Part shown: positions 34,205 to 42,728 of the stretch, one piece after another
Layout of the letters: each line of letters begins with the position of its first letter
Position numbering within the stretch: the first letter of the stretch is position 1
Origin: SIG299 sp964544055
Lineage (GTDB): Bacteria > Bacillota > Clostridia > Lachnospirales > Lachnospiraceae
Length of the DNA: 64,000 bases
Direction of reading: 5' to 3'
Assembly: GCA_964544055.1 (NCBI GenBank)
Contig: CAZJAA010000003.1
Span: 81,221-145,220 of the forward strand
The notes under the pieces: model-generated
The model's input: only the letters and a program-made list of their open reading frames with translations
Database searches by the model: none
Told to the model about the DNA's origin: nothing
Program-made: the position numbers and the translations under genes

Positions 34205-34316
34205 GGCTATTTGTGCTGAGAACGTCACAAATAAGCCCTGATGCAGTGCCGCAAACCGCCTGGGCGAATTTCCGGTTGCTTCCGCAAACACCAAAAGAAC
34301 GTTCTCAGAATGGAGG
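34205..34316 (+). promoter_or_regulatory. Structured leader RNA, copy A (before LUD gene)
   Basis: GGCTATTTGTG (34205-34215) pairs with CACAAATAAGCC (34226-34237) leaving one bulge; the loop is CTGAGAACGT (34216-34225). Then ACCG and CGGT enclose the loop CCTGGGCGAATTTC (34257-34270). Then ACGTTCTCAG (34299-34308) is fully complementary to the first loop (10 bp). GGAGG follows at 34312 and the start codon at 34324. The plan is shared with copies B and C. Confidence 0.7.
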
Positions 34317-34323
34317 ATTTCAT

Positions 34324-34962
34324 ATGTCTACACCAAAACAGCAATACTATGAAAATCTGGCAGATTCCTTGATTGATAAATTTAATCTTCGCGGAATCGA
34401 GGGCTACTATTGTGAAACAAAAGAAGAAGCACTGCTCACGGCAAAACGCTTTTTAACACCGGGCTGCTCGGTCTCCTGGGGCGGTTCCATGACCTTAGCG
34501 GAAATCGGTCTGATTGAGGCTCTTAAAAATTCCGACTATACTGTTTTTGACCGAACCACAGTAACCGCTTCTGAAGAACGAGAAGCTCTGTTTGCTAACG
34601 TTTCCCACTGCGATTACTACTTTATGAGTTCCAATGCCATTACTCTGGATGGACAGCTCGTAAACATTGATGGCATTGGAAACCGCGTGGCAAGTCTGAT
34701 TCACGGTCCAAAAAATGTAATTATCGTTGCCGGAATGAATAAGGTTGTTTCCACTCTGGATGCAGCCATTGACCGTGTCCATAACGAAGCTGCTCCACCA
34801 AATGCCCTTCGTCTTGGTCTGAATACTGCCTGTGCAAAATTCGGACGCTGTGTAGACTGTCTGGATGACAACTGTATCTGCTGCCAAACCGTCATCACAA
34901 GAAAATCGAAAATTCCCGGAAGAATTAAAGTAATTCTGGTAGGAGAAACACTGGGATATTAA
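34324..34962 (+). CDS. LUD-domain protein (LutC/YkgG-like)
   Basis: 212 residues from the ATG at 34324 (GGAGG 7 bases before). The LUD domain shows SVSWGGSMTLAEIGLIEAL, TASEEREALFANVSHCDYYFMSSNAITLDGQLVNIDGIGNRVASLIHGPKNVIIVAGMNKV, which are its hallmark blocks. The C-terminal CAKFGRCVDCLDDNCICCQTVIT has six cysteines and could bind an Fe-S cluster or zinc. Relatives take part in lactate utilisation or ureide metabolism, but stand-alone members in Clostridia have no proven role. It is monocistronic behind a structured leader and a terminator follows. Confidence 0.85.
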   Translation: MSTPKQQYYENLADSLIDKFNLRGIEGYYCETKEEALLTAKRFLTPGCSVSWGGSMTLAEIGLIEALKNSDYTVFDRTTVTASEEREALFANVSHCDYYFMSSNAITLDGQLVNIDGIGNRVASLIHGPKNVIIVAGMNKVVSTLDAAIDRVHNEAAPPNALRLGLNTACAKFGRCVDCLDDNCICCQTVITRKSKIPGRIKVILVGETLGY

Positions 34963-35021
34963 CTACAATTTTCAAAGCCACGTTCCACACCATTCCATTT
35001 TACATACTTTTTCCATTAAAC

Positions 35022-35076
35022 AAAAAAAAGCCCGGTTTCTGCTGATACATTCATCAGTCGAGCCAGGCCTTTTTTC
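35022..35076. terminator. Bidirectional terminator between LUD gene and nagB
   Basis: A run of A, then GCCCGG (35030-35035) pairs with CCAGGC (35063-35068) with one mismatch, an inner CTGAT/ATCAG stem follows, and a T tract comes after. It serves the two convergent genes. Confidence 0.8.
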
Positions 35077-35112
35077 GGATTTTCTATCTGCTTTTTTGGA
35101 TATTAAATTTCT

Positions 35113-35823
35113 TTAATTTTCGCTGTAAATCACGGTTAAATCCGGATGAAGCTGTAAAATAGATGCCGGAACCTCTGGTGTGATAGGACCAAAGAATGCC
35201 TTCTCCACAATATCCTTTTTATTCTTGCCGTTGGCAATCAAAAGTACCTTTTTTGCACTCATAATGCCACCCATACCCATAGTAACTGCCTTTCTTGGAA
35301 CATCCGCTTCCGAAGCAAAGAAACGCGCATTTGCTTCTATCGTGGATGGATCAAGGTCTACTACATGTGTTGCCTTTTCAAAATAGGAATCCGGCTCGTT
35401 AAATCCAATGTGACCATCCAGACCGATTCCTAGCAACTGTAAATCAATACCGCCGCTCTGCTGAATCAGTGCATCATAAGCTTCGCATTCCCTCGAAAGG
35501 TCCTTTGCGCATCCGTTTGGAACATTTGTCTTTGTTACATCAATGTTAATCTTCTCAAACAGGTTTGTATTCATAAAGTAACGGTAGCTTTGGTCATTGC
35601 TGCCATCTAAGCCCACATATTCATCCAGATTAATGGAAGACACCTTTGAAAAATCAACTTCGCCATTGGCACACTTTTCTGCAATTTTTGCATAAGTGCC
35701 AAGTGGAGAAGAACCGGTAGCAAGACCAAGTACACAGTCCGGCTTCATAACTACCTGTGCACAGATAAGTGCTGCTGCCTTTGTGCTGAGTTCGTCATAA
35801 TTACTTACCTTGATGAAATTCAT
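35113..35823 (-). CDS. nagB: Glucosamine-6-phosphate deaminase
   Basis: 236 residues with AAGGAG 9 bases before the ATG. LGLATGSSPLGTYAKI (phosphate loop), INLDEYVGL (catalytic Asp), LGIGLDGHIGFNEPDSYF (catalytic His and Glu) and AVTMGMGGIMSAKKVLLIANGKNK are diagnostic. It converts glucosamine-6-phosphate to fructose-6-phosphate and ammonia in the cytosol. Together with the two genes upstream on this strand (beta-helix transferase and GlmM-type mutase) it forms an amino-sugar locus that can send hexosamine to glycolysis or to UDP-GlcNAc. At 236 residues it lacks the allosteric C-terminal tail of the E. coli enzyme, as in Bacillus NagB. Confidence 0.95.
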   Translation of the reverse strand: MNFIKVSNYDELSTKAAALICAQVVMKPDCVLGLATGSSPLGTYAKIAEKCANGEVDFSKVSSINLDEYVGLDGSNDQSYRYFMNTNLFEKINIDVTKTNVPNGCAKDLSRECEAYDALIQQSGGIDLQLLGIGLDGHIGFNEPDSYFEKATHVVDLDPSTIEANARFFASEADVPRKAVTMGMGGIMSAKKVLLIANGKNKKDIVEKAFFGPITPEVPASILQLHPDLTVIYSEN

Positions 35824-35934
35824 AATTTTAATCTCCTTATTCTTTTTTTTAAACTTAAAAGGAGTCTGTTTACTCCTATATCACGTTTGCATGCGGTAAT
35901 TCACAGGTGATTTGCCACCGTCAAAAGTGTACTT

Positions 35935-36600
35935 TTACACTCTTTTCACAACCGTTTTGGCATCCTTTACAATGCAGTCTGCCGGATAAACACCACGCAA
36001 TGCCGTAAGCGGATAAACCGAAGTATTCTTTCCTATGACTGTACCCGGATTGATAACCGAACCACAACCAACATCTGCACCGTCTGCCAAAATGCCGCCG
36101 ATTTTTCTTAAACCGGTTTCATAATCCTTATCTCCATGGATAACAACCGCCTTGCCGTCTGATTTTAAGTTGGAACAGATGGTTCCGGCACCGGTATGTG
36201 CTTTATAACCTAATATGGAATCTCCAATGTAATTGTAATGCGGAACCTGTACCTTATCTAACAGCACACAGTTTTTCAGTTCAGAGGAATTTCCAATAAC
36301 GCAGCCTTCTCCAGTAATCACACTGCCGCGGATGAAAGCTCCCGGCCGAACTTCCGTATTTGAACCGATAATTGTCGGGCCTTCTATCGTTGCCGTTGGA
36401 TAGATTTTTACATTTTCGCCAACGAGAACATTTTCTGCAATTTTTGTGTAACCCGGAATACCTTTTTCAATTAAAGCAGTAATATAGCCCTTGATTTTAG
36501 GAAGCATCTCCCATGGATACTCACTCTCTTCAAACAAAGCTGTCAGATACTCTGGCTGGGAGGCATATAAATCCTTTGTTTTTACAAGCTTATTCAACAC
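35935..36600 (-). CDS. Left-handed beta-helix (GlmU C-terminal-like) transferase
   Basis: 221 residues from the GTG at 36600 (AAGGGGG 5 bases before); TTG at 36597 is an alternative. Hexapeptide repeats run through the middle: VLVGENVKIYPTATIEGPTIIGSNTEVRPGAFIRGSVITGEGCVIGNSSELKNCVLLDKV, then VPHYNYIGDSILGYKAHTGAGT, as in the acetyltransferase half of GlmU. A separate nucleotidyltransferase domain is absent. It overlaps the end of the mutase gene by 11 bases. A role as acetyltransferase or sugar nucleotide enzyme next to GlmM in UDP-GlcNAc synthesis is likely but not proven. Confidence 0.8.
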   Translation of the reverse strand: MLNKLVKTKDLYASQPEYLTALFEESEYPWEMLPKIKGYITALIEKGIPGYTKIAENVLVGENVKIYPTATIEGPTIIGSNTEVRPGAFIRGSVITGEGCVIGNSSELKNCVLLDKVQVPHYNYIGDSILGYKAHTGAGTICSNLKSDGKAVVIHGDKDYETGLRKIGGILADGADVGCGSVINPGTVIGKNTSVYPLTALRGVYPADCIVKDAKTVVKRV

Positions 36601-38212
36601 AATGTCCCCCTTCCACAATTGCCTTTACAATGATTTCAGCGTATTCTACGCACTGCTCCTGTGTTTCGCTTTCAATCATGACACGGATGACAGGCTCTGT
36701 ACCGCTTTGACGAAGTAATGCTCTGCCGTTGCCATCAATCAACTTTTCTGCTTCTTCCTTCGCTGCAAGAACAGCTGGATCAGCAAGTACGGCCGCCTTA
36801 TCCTTTACCCTGACATTCTTTAAATACTGCGGATAAAGCTTAATCGGTTCGGTAAGTCTTGCCAGTGACGTTTTGGAATCGCAGATTTCTTCTGCAATCA
36901 TAATCGCTGTTAAAATTCCGTCGCCGGTCGTCGCATATTTTTTCATAATAATATGACCAGACTGCTCACCACCAATTGCATAGTCGTTATTTTGCATACA
37001 CTCATATACAAAACGGTCGCCAACCTTTGTCTGAACACAGCTAATGCCAATTTCCTTTAAGCTGTTCACAAACCCACTATTTGACATAATCGTTGTAACA
37101 ACGGTATTGTCATTTAAGGTTCCTCTTGCCTTCATGCGCTTTCCGAGAATGTAAATCATGGCATCGCCATCTACCTCATTGCCGTTTTCATCCACAGAAA
37201 TACAACGGTCCGCATCTCCATCAAAAGCAAAACCAACGTCTAAATGCTTATCCTTTACAAGCTTTTTTAATTTTTCAATATGGGTGGAACCACAGCCTTC
37301 ATTACAGTTTAAGCCGTCCGGCTCATCACCAATGACATACGTTTGAGCACCAAGTGCACTAAATACTGCATTTGCAATATTCCAGGATGCACCGTTTGCA
37401 CAATCCAGACCGATTTTCAGCTTCTTATACGAATTGGAAGCTACAGAAATCAGATAACCGATATAACGGTTTCTTCCGGTAGAGTAGTCATGGATACAAC
37501 CGATTTTTGACTTCTGTGCCAGAGGAAGATCCTCTCCGGTTACACCAAGTTCCTGCAAATCGCCGTCTATATAAGCTTCAATCAGCATGGTTGTTGCATC
37601 ATCCAGCTTTTCACCATAGGCATTCAGCACCTTAATTCCATTATCCGTGTATGGATTGTGGGAAGCAGTAATCATAATACCACAGTCAAATTCATCCTTA
37701 CGAGTAACATAGGATACGCCCGGAGTCGTGATAACATGAAGCATATACGCATCTGCACCGCTTGCTGTAATACCTGCAACAATAGAATACTCTAACATAT
37801 AGCTGGAACGACGGGTATCCTTACCAATAACAATACGAGGACGGTAACCCGGTTTGGTACAGCCGGAAAGCTTGGATGAAAAATACCAGCCAAGAAAACG
37901 CCCTACCTTGTATGCCTGCATAGAAGTTAAGGTTACATTTGCCTCACCACGGAAACCGTCTGTGCCAAAATACTTCAAGGTTCTTGGCTCATTTGCCGGT
38001 CTGCGATTAATCTCAAGTTTATCAAGTAAAAGTTCGTCTGTCGATACGCTGAACATTTCTGCCAGTTGTAATACCTTGTCAATTTGCGGTAATGCCTGGT
38101 CCATCTCCCACTTGGACACGGACTGTCTGGAAACACCAAGTGTTTCTGCCATCTGTTCCTGAGAAATACCAGCCGCATTTCGAAGCTGAATTATTTTTTG
38201 CCCAATTGTCAT
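36590..38212 (-). CDS. glmM: GlmM-type phosphohexosamine mutase fused to N-terminal HTH
   Basis: 540 residues with AAGGAG 7 bases before the ATG. Residues 1-62 are a complete XRE HTH (KIIQLRNAAGISQEQMAETLGVSRQSVSKWEMDQALPQIDKVLQLAEMF). After a short linker the mutase begins at residue 80 (YFGTDGFRGEANVTL). The phosphoserine is S184 in MITASHNPYTDNGIK, the metal loop is FDGDADRCISVDENG, and the C-terminal phosphate-binding RQSGTEPVIRVMIE is present. So all four GlmM domains are there plus a DNA-binding domain. It should convert glucosamine-6- to glucosamine-1-phosphate. The fusion suggests the enzyme also regulates transcription according to hexosamine level. It is in frame without any sign of error. 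Confidence 0.9.
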   Translation of the reverse strand: MTIGQKIIQLRNAAGISQEQMAETLGVSRQSVSKWEMDQALPQIDKVLQLAEMFSVSTDELLLDKLEINRRPANEPRTLKYFGTDGFRGEANVTLTSMQAYKVGRFLGWYFSSKLSGCTKPGYRPRIVIGKDTRRSSYMLEYSIVAGITASGADAYMLHVITTPGVSYVTRKDEFDCGIMITASHNPYTDNGIKVLNAYGEKLDDATTMLIEAYIDGDLQELGVTGEDLPLAQKSKIGCIHDYSTGRNRYIGYLISVASNSYKKLKIGLDCANGASWNIANAVFSALGAQTYVIGDEPDGLNCNEGCGSTHIEKLKKLVKDKHLDVGFAFDGDADRCISVDENGNEVDGDAMIYILGKRMKARGTLNDNTVVTTIMSNSGFVNSLKEIGISCVQTKVGDRFVYECMQNNDYAIGGEQSGHIIMKKYATTGDGILTAIMIAEEICDSKTSLARLTEPIKLYPQYLKNVRVKDKAAVLADPAVLAAKEEAEKLIDGNGRALLRQSGTEPVIRVMIESETQEQCVEYAEIIVKAIVEGGHCVE

Positions 38213-38406
38213 ATGAATTCTCCTTTTCTTTTTGGTTCAGATTTTCCTAATTTCCGATGATATACTGATTATACCAATTTTCGAAACTCCTTTCAAGCAA
38301 CTTGGCAATGTTTTTTTTGCAACTTGCAGTTGCAAAATTTTGTCTTTTTTCTTTTCTTTCGTCAGCATTTCTCTTCTTTTTCGTGTTTTTTTGTAAACTT
38401 TAATTT

Positions 38407-38450
38407 ACGAAAAAGTGTTTGTATGAGTAGTCATACAAACACTTTTTCGT
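38407..38450. terminator. 20-bp perfect inverted repeat after asparaginase gene
   Basis: ACGAAAAAGTGTTTGTATGA (38407-38426) and its exact complement (38431-38450) with a 4-base loop. It starts 4 bases after the end of the asparaginase gene and ends in T runs, so it is an intrinsic terminator. The gap to the GlmM start (38213-38406) is AT-rich and should hold that gene's promoter. Confidence 0.85.
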
Positions 38451-38454
38451 TTTA

Positions 38455-39453
38455 TTATAATAAAGTAATTTCACCAGAATAGTCCGTTGCAAAAATCCGC
38501 CTGATTTCTGTCGGATCCGTTGTCTGCCCCAATGCCCAGATAAGCTTTGTCACTGCTGCTTCCGTTGTCATGTCATAAGCACTGATAACGCCCTCTCTTA
38601 AGGCAAGCTGCCCCACTTCATAAATGGACAGGTCGCTGCGTTCGTACAGGCACTGACTGGACACGACAACAGAAATACCGCTTTCTACCATTTTTGCCAG
38701 CTTGGAAATTAAGTCTCGCTTGATAAAATGCAATCCTCCTGCGCCAAAAGCTTCAATTACAATTCCTTTATAATTCATTTGCAGCAGAACATCAAAAATT
38801 TTCGGATTTAACCCCGGAGTCAGCTTAATCAAAAAAACATCCGGACAAAGGGCATCCAATAATCTGCATTCTCCTGTCGGTTTTCGTATCAGTGCTTCAT
38901 TGATATTCAGTCCATGCGAATCTATCACGGCAACATTTTTACAGTTGACACTCTCAAACGCATCAAAGCCGGTCGTCCGAACCTTTACCGCACGGCAGCC
39001 AAGCATGATTTTACGATTGAAGCTGACAAAAACTCCCGGTTTTTCACTTGCCGCCATGGCAAGGGCATATCGCATATTGTCTGCCGCATCTGTCAACGGA
39101 TGACTCATAGGAAGCTGTGAACCCGTTAAAACCACAGGCACCGGAATATTTTGCAGCATATAAGATAAAATGGATGCCGTATATGCCATCGTATCGGTAC
39201 CATGGGTAATAATAATCCCATCATATGTTTTATAATTTGCAAATACACTTCGTGCAATCAATATCCATTCTTCCGGCTGGATATTGGAGCTGTCCAGATG
39301 CAGTATATCCTTTGTTGTAATCTCATAATTTTCTGCCACACCAACCAGATATGGAAGCAGGCCTCCCGCCCCCAGCACCGGCTGCAGACCATATTCACCG
39401 GCCTCGGATGCAATCGTTCCACCCGTGGCAAGCACTAATATTTTCTTTTTCAT
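38455..39453 (-). CDS. ansA: L-asparaginase, type I
   Basis: 332 residues with GGAGAAAG before the ATG. LVLATGGTIASEAGEYGL carries the catalytic threonine, and DGIIITHGTDTMAYTASIL the second Thr-Asp-Lys region. The absence of a signal peptide and the SHPLTDAADNMRYAL motif fit the cytosolic type I enzyme. It hydrolyses asparagine to aspartate and ammonia. It appears monocistronic, ending in a strong terminator. Confidence 0.93.
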   Translation of the reverse strand: MKKKILVLATGGTIASEAGEYGLQPVLGAGGLLPYLVGVAENYEITTKDILHLDSSNIQPEEWILIARSVFANYKTYDGIIITHGTDTMAYTASILSYMLQNIPVPVVLTGSQLPMSHPLTDAADNMRYALAMAASEKPGVFVSFNRKIMLGCRAVKVRTTGFDAFESVNCKNVAVIDSHGLNINEALIRKPTGECRLLDALCPDVFLIKLTPGLNPKIFDVLLQMNYKGIVIEAFGAGGLHFIKRDLISKLAKMVESGISVVVSSQCLYERSDLSIYEVGQLALREGVISAYDMTTEAAVTKLIWALGQTTDPTEIRRIFATDYSGEITLL

Positions 39454-39575
39454 TCTCTTTCTCCTGATTTTTTGTTGCTGTTTGTACTTTGCGCACTCTT
39501 CAATAAAAACTGATGAACCAGCTTCTTCAATATAGCGAAAAAAAGAAAAAATGCAATAGTTACCTGCTTTTTTAC

Positions 39576-39604
39576 TTGCATAGTTTAAAAAAATTGCTTA
39601 TACT
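39576..39604 (+). promoter_or_regulatory. Promoter of the esterase gene
   Basis: TTGCAT (39576-39581), 17-base spacer, TATACT (39599-39604). Start of the RNA near 39611 would put the first nucleotides exactly at the base of the structured leader B (39614), which supports both calls. Confidence 0.6.
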
Positions 39605-39613
39605 AGAGAGGCT

Positions 39614-39719
39614 GGCTGTTTGTGTTGGGAACGTCACAAATTAGCCCTGCCTAAACACCAGAAACTGCCTGTGCGGATTTCCAGTGCATTCCCACACAAA
39701 AGACGTTCCCGGAATGGAG
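39614..39719 (+). promoter_or_regulatory. Structured leader RNA, copy B (before esterase gene)
   Basis: GGCTGTTTGTG (39614-39624) pairs with CACAAATTAGCC (39635-39646), loop TTGGGAACGT. ACTG and CAGT enclose CCTGTGCGGATTTC. ACGTTCCCGG (39703-39712) pairs with the first loop by 8 Watson-Crick and 2 G-T pairs. GGAG follows at 39716 and the ATG at 39727. Compared with copy A, two helices change bases on both sides and keep pairing. Confidence 0.7.
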
Positions 39720-39726
39720 ATAATGT

Positions 39727-40602
39727 ATGAAAGAATTTACAATAACCGTTGAAAATTATATGGTAGTTCCAGTTGATATTGCCAAAAAAAATCATTATAC
39801 CCCGGCTACCTTAGACTGCTTTTTGCTTGAAAACAACGATATTCCCACAACTGACGGACTTCGTCCTTCCCTGATTATCTGCCCGGGCGGCGGCTATGAA
39901 CACGTTTCCGAACGTGAGGCACGTCCGGTAGCAAAAAGATTCAACTCCCTTGGTTTTTCCACTTTCGTTTTAAAATACCATGTGGCACCTTACGAATTTC
40001 CAACCGCACTTTGTGAGCTTGCCGTTGCCGTACGCACTGTCCGTGAAAATGCTGCTGTATGGGGCATCGACCCAGAACGTATTGCCGTAGCCGGATTTTC
40101 TGCCGGCGGACATCTGGCAGCTAATCTTTGCGTCAGCTATAAAAAAGAGTGGCTTTTAAACTACTTAAACAACGCTTCTCCGGAAGAAATCATGCCAAAT
40201 GCCTGCGTTCTTTCCTATCCGGTCATTACCTCTGGTGAATTTGGACATCAGGGCTCATTTGAAAATCTGCTTGGTATGCAAAGTGATGCCGCAAAGGCAA
40301 TGCGCTATAAACAGGATCTTGTGGAGCTTGTTACTCTGGAACACCACGTTACCGAGGATGTTCCTCCAACCTTTTTATGGCACACCTACGAAGATTCCTG
40401 TGTTCCGGTTGAAAACTCCCTGCTGTATTTAACAGCCCTCATTGACAAAGGAGTTCTGGCTGAGTTTCATATGTTTCCATTTGGCTGTCACGGACTGGCA
40501 CTTGCCAACGAAGAAACCGCAAACGGCGAAGAAAAATATATCCAGCCGGATTGTCAGGGCTGGCCGGAGCTTGCCGCAAAATTTTTAGACAAAGCCATGT
40601 AA
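39727..40602 (+). CDS. Alpha/beta-hydrolase esterase (acetyl-xylan esterase-like)
   Basis: 291 residues. SLIICPGGGYEHVSEREARPVAKRFNSLG gives the oxyanion-hole HGGG-like motif (PGGGY). The nucleophile serine is in VAGFSAGGHLAANL, the acid is probably the Asp of YEDSCVPVENSL, and the His is in GCHGLALAN. This is the intracellular esterase group of GH-associated acetyl esterases (BD-FAE/Axe type), which remove acyl groups from oligosaccharides. No signal peptide. It is monocistronic, controlled by leader B, and a terminator follows. Confidence 0.88.
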   Translation: MKEFTITVENYMVVPVDIAKKNHYTPATLDCFLLENNDIPTTDGLRPSLIICPGGGYEHVSEREARPVAKRFNSLGFSTFVLKYHVAPYEFPTALCELAVAVRTVRENAAVWGIDPERIAVAGFSAGGHLAANLCVSYKKEWLLNYLNNASPEEIMPNACVLSYPVITSGEFGHQGSFENLLGMQSDAAKAMRYKQDLVELVTLEHHVTEDVPPTFLWHTYEDSCVPVENSLLYLTALIDKGVLAEFHMFPFGCHGLALANEETANGEEKYIQPDCQGWPELAAKFLDKAM

Positions 40603-40648
40603 CCGTAAACAGTACCCGAAAAGATATACCTTTTTCAGAAGTTAAAAA

Positions 40649-40674
40649 GCTTTGGAGCTGAAAAGCTCCAAAGC
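40649..40674 (+). terminator. Terminator hairpin after esterase gene
   Basis: GCTTTGGAGCT (40649-40659), loop GAAA, AGCTCCAAAGC (40664-40674): a perfect 11-bp stem in AT-rich surroundings, suitable for the two convergent genes. Confidence 0.8.
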
Positions 40675-40716
40675 ATAAAAATACTAAAAATAAATTCTCA
40701 CAAAAAAGCTGTCACA

Positions 40717-42594
40717 CTAAGAAATCAGAATGCACCGAAACGTAAAGGTGGAACTTCCGAAAAATACACGCTTCTTTTTGGTTCCTGCTTTCTTTTTTTC
40801 TTTTGGAAGCACCTCCCACTGTATCAGCCGAACCAGCTCAGGAATCCCCTCATGATTGTTATGTATTTCTTCTGTCACACGAAGATTTTGAACGGCTTCC
40901 TGCAGTTTCACCTCGCAGGCAGCATGTTTCCCCTGTATTCTGACACACTGCTTTTGTAGCGTAACACTTCCCCTGACAACAAGCGTTTCCGTAAAACACG
41001 GCAGCAGTTCCGTCTGTTCGTTCATCTCAAAATAATCACTCACCGTCAGCTTTCCGTCTTCCAGAGAAAACTCGGCTGTTCGTTCCAGACGCGTTAGATT
41101 TTCTGCTTCATATGCATCTGCAAATTCCAGCTTTGTTATTCCATGACCATCCGCTTCAAAACAGGACGCTCGATACTGTTTTCCGGCCTGTTGAAATCCG
41201 CCGTTAATCACAGGAACACTGTGGCCCCATGAGGAATTACATAAAATCTGATATCTGCCGATGCCAAAATAATCCGCTGTGTACTCTCCGGCACCTAAAT
41301 CACAGATGATCTGCTCACCACCAACGGTATACAAAAAACTTCCAATGTCATTATGATTGTGCGGCTCTCCATTATCGCCGCCCTTGATGGCAAAACCAAC
41401 ACCTGTGCTGCTTTCGCAGATACTCCATTGAGCGTCCGGCAAAACGTCATGCCGAAACATACAAGCTTGCCTGCCTTTTGTTTCGCACTTTTCTTTCGTG
41501 TCCGACAACGCCGTTTTCTCCGGTAGTTCTTGCTTATTCTGCAACGCTGTTTCCCCCGGTAGTTCTTTTCCTGTCATTTTCTTTGTCCACAGATAATCCC
41601 GCAAAAGTCCCATAAAACGGTAGCAGGAATCCGTTTCAAAATCACAGGCAAATGCCATATCAGGAACACTTACCGTATCAAACCTTTCCGCCAGAAAACA
41701 AGTTAATCCCATACGAAACCGTGCTTTCACTTCTCCATCAGAAAAGCTGACCGTCTGTCCGCTTCTGAAATACATTTTCTGCTGAAACTCCGCATTTTTC
41801 CTTACCTTGTCTGATGCAAACAAATCGATTTTTCCTTTACTGAAACGAAGCAGCTGCTCCGCAAACCCGGTAAAATAAGTCATCCCATAGGTAAAATAGC
41901 CGATACCCTCCATACAGGTACCATCCGCACGAAAACCGTCCACATAATACTGCAGGGAAGTACAGATTCGCTCCAGCAGTTTTTCTAAACGTTCCTCCTC
42001 TTTTCCAGCCAGCAGATAGATTGCCGCACTGCCGATGCCACCGCAGCACACCGCATTCCAGTTATGGTCAGAACATTCCCAGCCCTGCCGATTCTTCTCA
42101 AACGGGATCAGAACTCTTTTTTTAATTTCAAGATGAATTTTTTCTGCAACAGCATCTGTCAGAAAACTCTCGTTCTCAGCCGAATTTCCCTTCTGTTCCG
42201 ATTCTTTGGTAGCACTGTGCTCTCGCCCCAAAAGTGCAGTAATTTCTGCCAGGGACTGCGCTGTTTCCGCCGCAAATAAATCCACCGTATACTGCCAGCC
42301 TGTTTCCTTGCGATTTACATGAGCAGGAAGTGCCCAGCATTCTTCTTCACAAATCTGCCACAACACTTCTTCCAGCTTTGCCACATCCTGCGGTTGCCGG
42401 AATAAATAAGCCGCCATACCGAACACTGCCAGAAATTTTCTCCGTTTGAAATACACTGCCTCGTATTCCAGACGATTTCCAGTTGTTTCAAAACGCGCAA
42501 ACAATTCTTCCGTAAGAGGTGGCATTGCTTCACTTCTCATTTTATCCGCAAGCTCTTTTACCTGATTGATATATTGCTTCTGAAATATAGTCAT
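40717..42594 (-). CDS. Heparinase II/III-like polysaccharide lyase
   Basis: 625 residues. The alpha-helical barrel half has NWNAVCCGGIGSAAIYLL and DGTCMEGIGYFTYGMTYF, and the beta half has EPHNHNDIGSFLYTVGGEQIICDLGAGEYTADYFG and SSWGHSVPVINGGFQ. These are the usual blocks of heparinase II/III-like proteins, with the His and Tyr used in beta-elimination. No signal peptide is seen, so it probably acts inside the cell on oligosaccharides. A charged insert with repeated LPGETALQNKQELPEKTA lies mid-protein. The substrate is unknown. It is the last gene before a surface-polysaccharide cluster on the same strand. Confidence 0.82.
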   Translation of the reverse strand: MTIFQKQYINQVKELADKMRSEAMPPLTEELFARFETTGNRLEYEAVYFKRRKFLAVFGMAAYLFRQPQDVAKLEEVLWQICEEECWALPAHVNRKETGWQYTVDLFAAETAQSLAEITALLGREHSATKESEQKGNSAENESFLTDAVAEKIHLEIKKRVLIPFEKNRQGWECSDHNWNAVCCGGIGSAAIYLLAGKEEERLEKLLERICTSLQYYVDGFRADGTCMEGIGYFTYGMTYFTGFAEQLLRFSKGKIDLFASDKVRKNAEFQQKMYFRSGQTVSFSDGEVKARFRMGLTCFLAERFDTVSVPDMAFACDFETDSCYRFMGLLRDYLWTKKMTGKELPGETALQNKQELPEKTALSDTKEKCETKGRQACMFRHDVLPDAQWSICESSTGVGFAIKGGDNGEPHNHNDIGSFLYTVGGEQIICDLGAGEYTADYFGIGRYQILCNSSWGHSVPVINGGFQQAGKQYRASCFEADGHGITKLEFADAYEAENLTRLERTAEFSLEDGKLTVSDYFEMNEQTELLPCFTETLVVRGSVTLQKQCVRIQGKHAACEVKLQEAVQNLRVTEEIHNNHEGIPELVRLIQWEVLPKEKKKAGTKKKRVFFGSSTFTFRCILIS

Positions 42595-42728
42595 TTTTAT
42601 CTTTTCCTGCTTGATATTCGTTTTTTGCAGCAGTTTGGAACACCTTCCATTTTGCTTTTTTTATTGTAACATATTGTTTTGGGGCAGACAACAAGGAAAC
42701 TAAATTAGAATCTTCATGGAAACATTTT

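Noticed and set aside
34250..34270. CCGCCTGGGC in leader A as a ZTP (pfl) riboswitch
   Set aside because: That string is a hallmark of the ZTP class, but copy B has CTGCCTGTGC at the same place and neither copy has the other conserved ZTP blocks.
35022..35076. Hairpin before nagB as a riboswitch
   Set aside because: It lies at the 3' ends of two convergent genes and has flanking A and T runs, so it is a bidirectional terminator.
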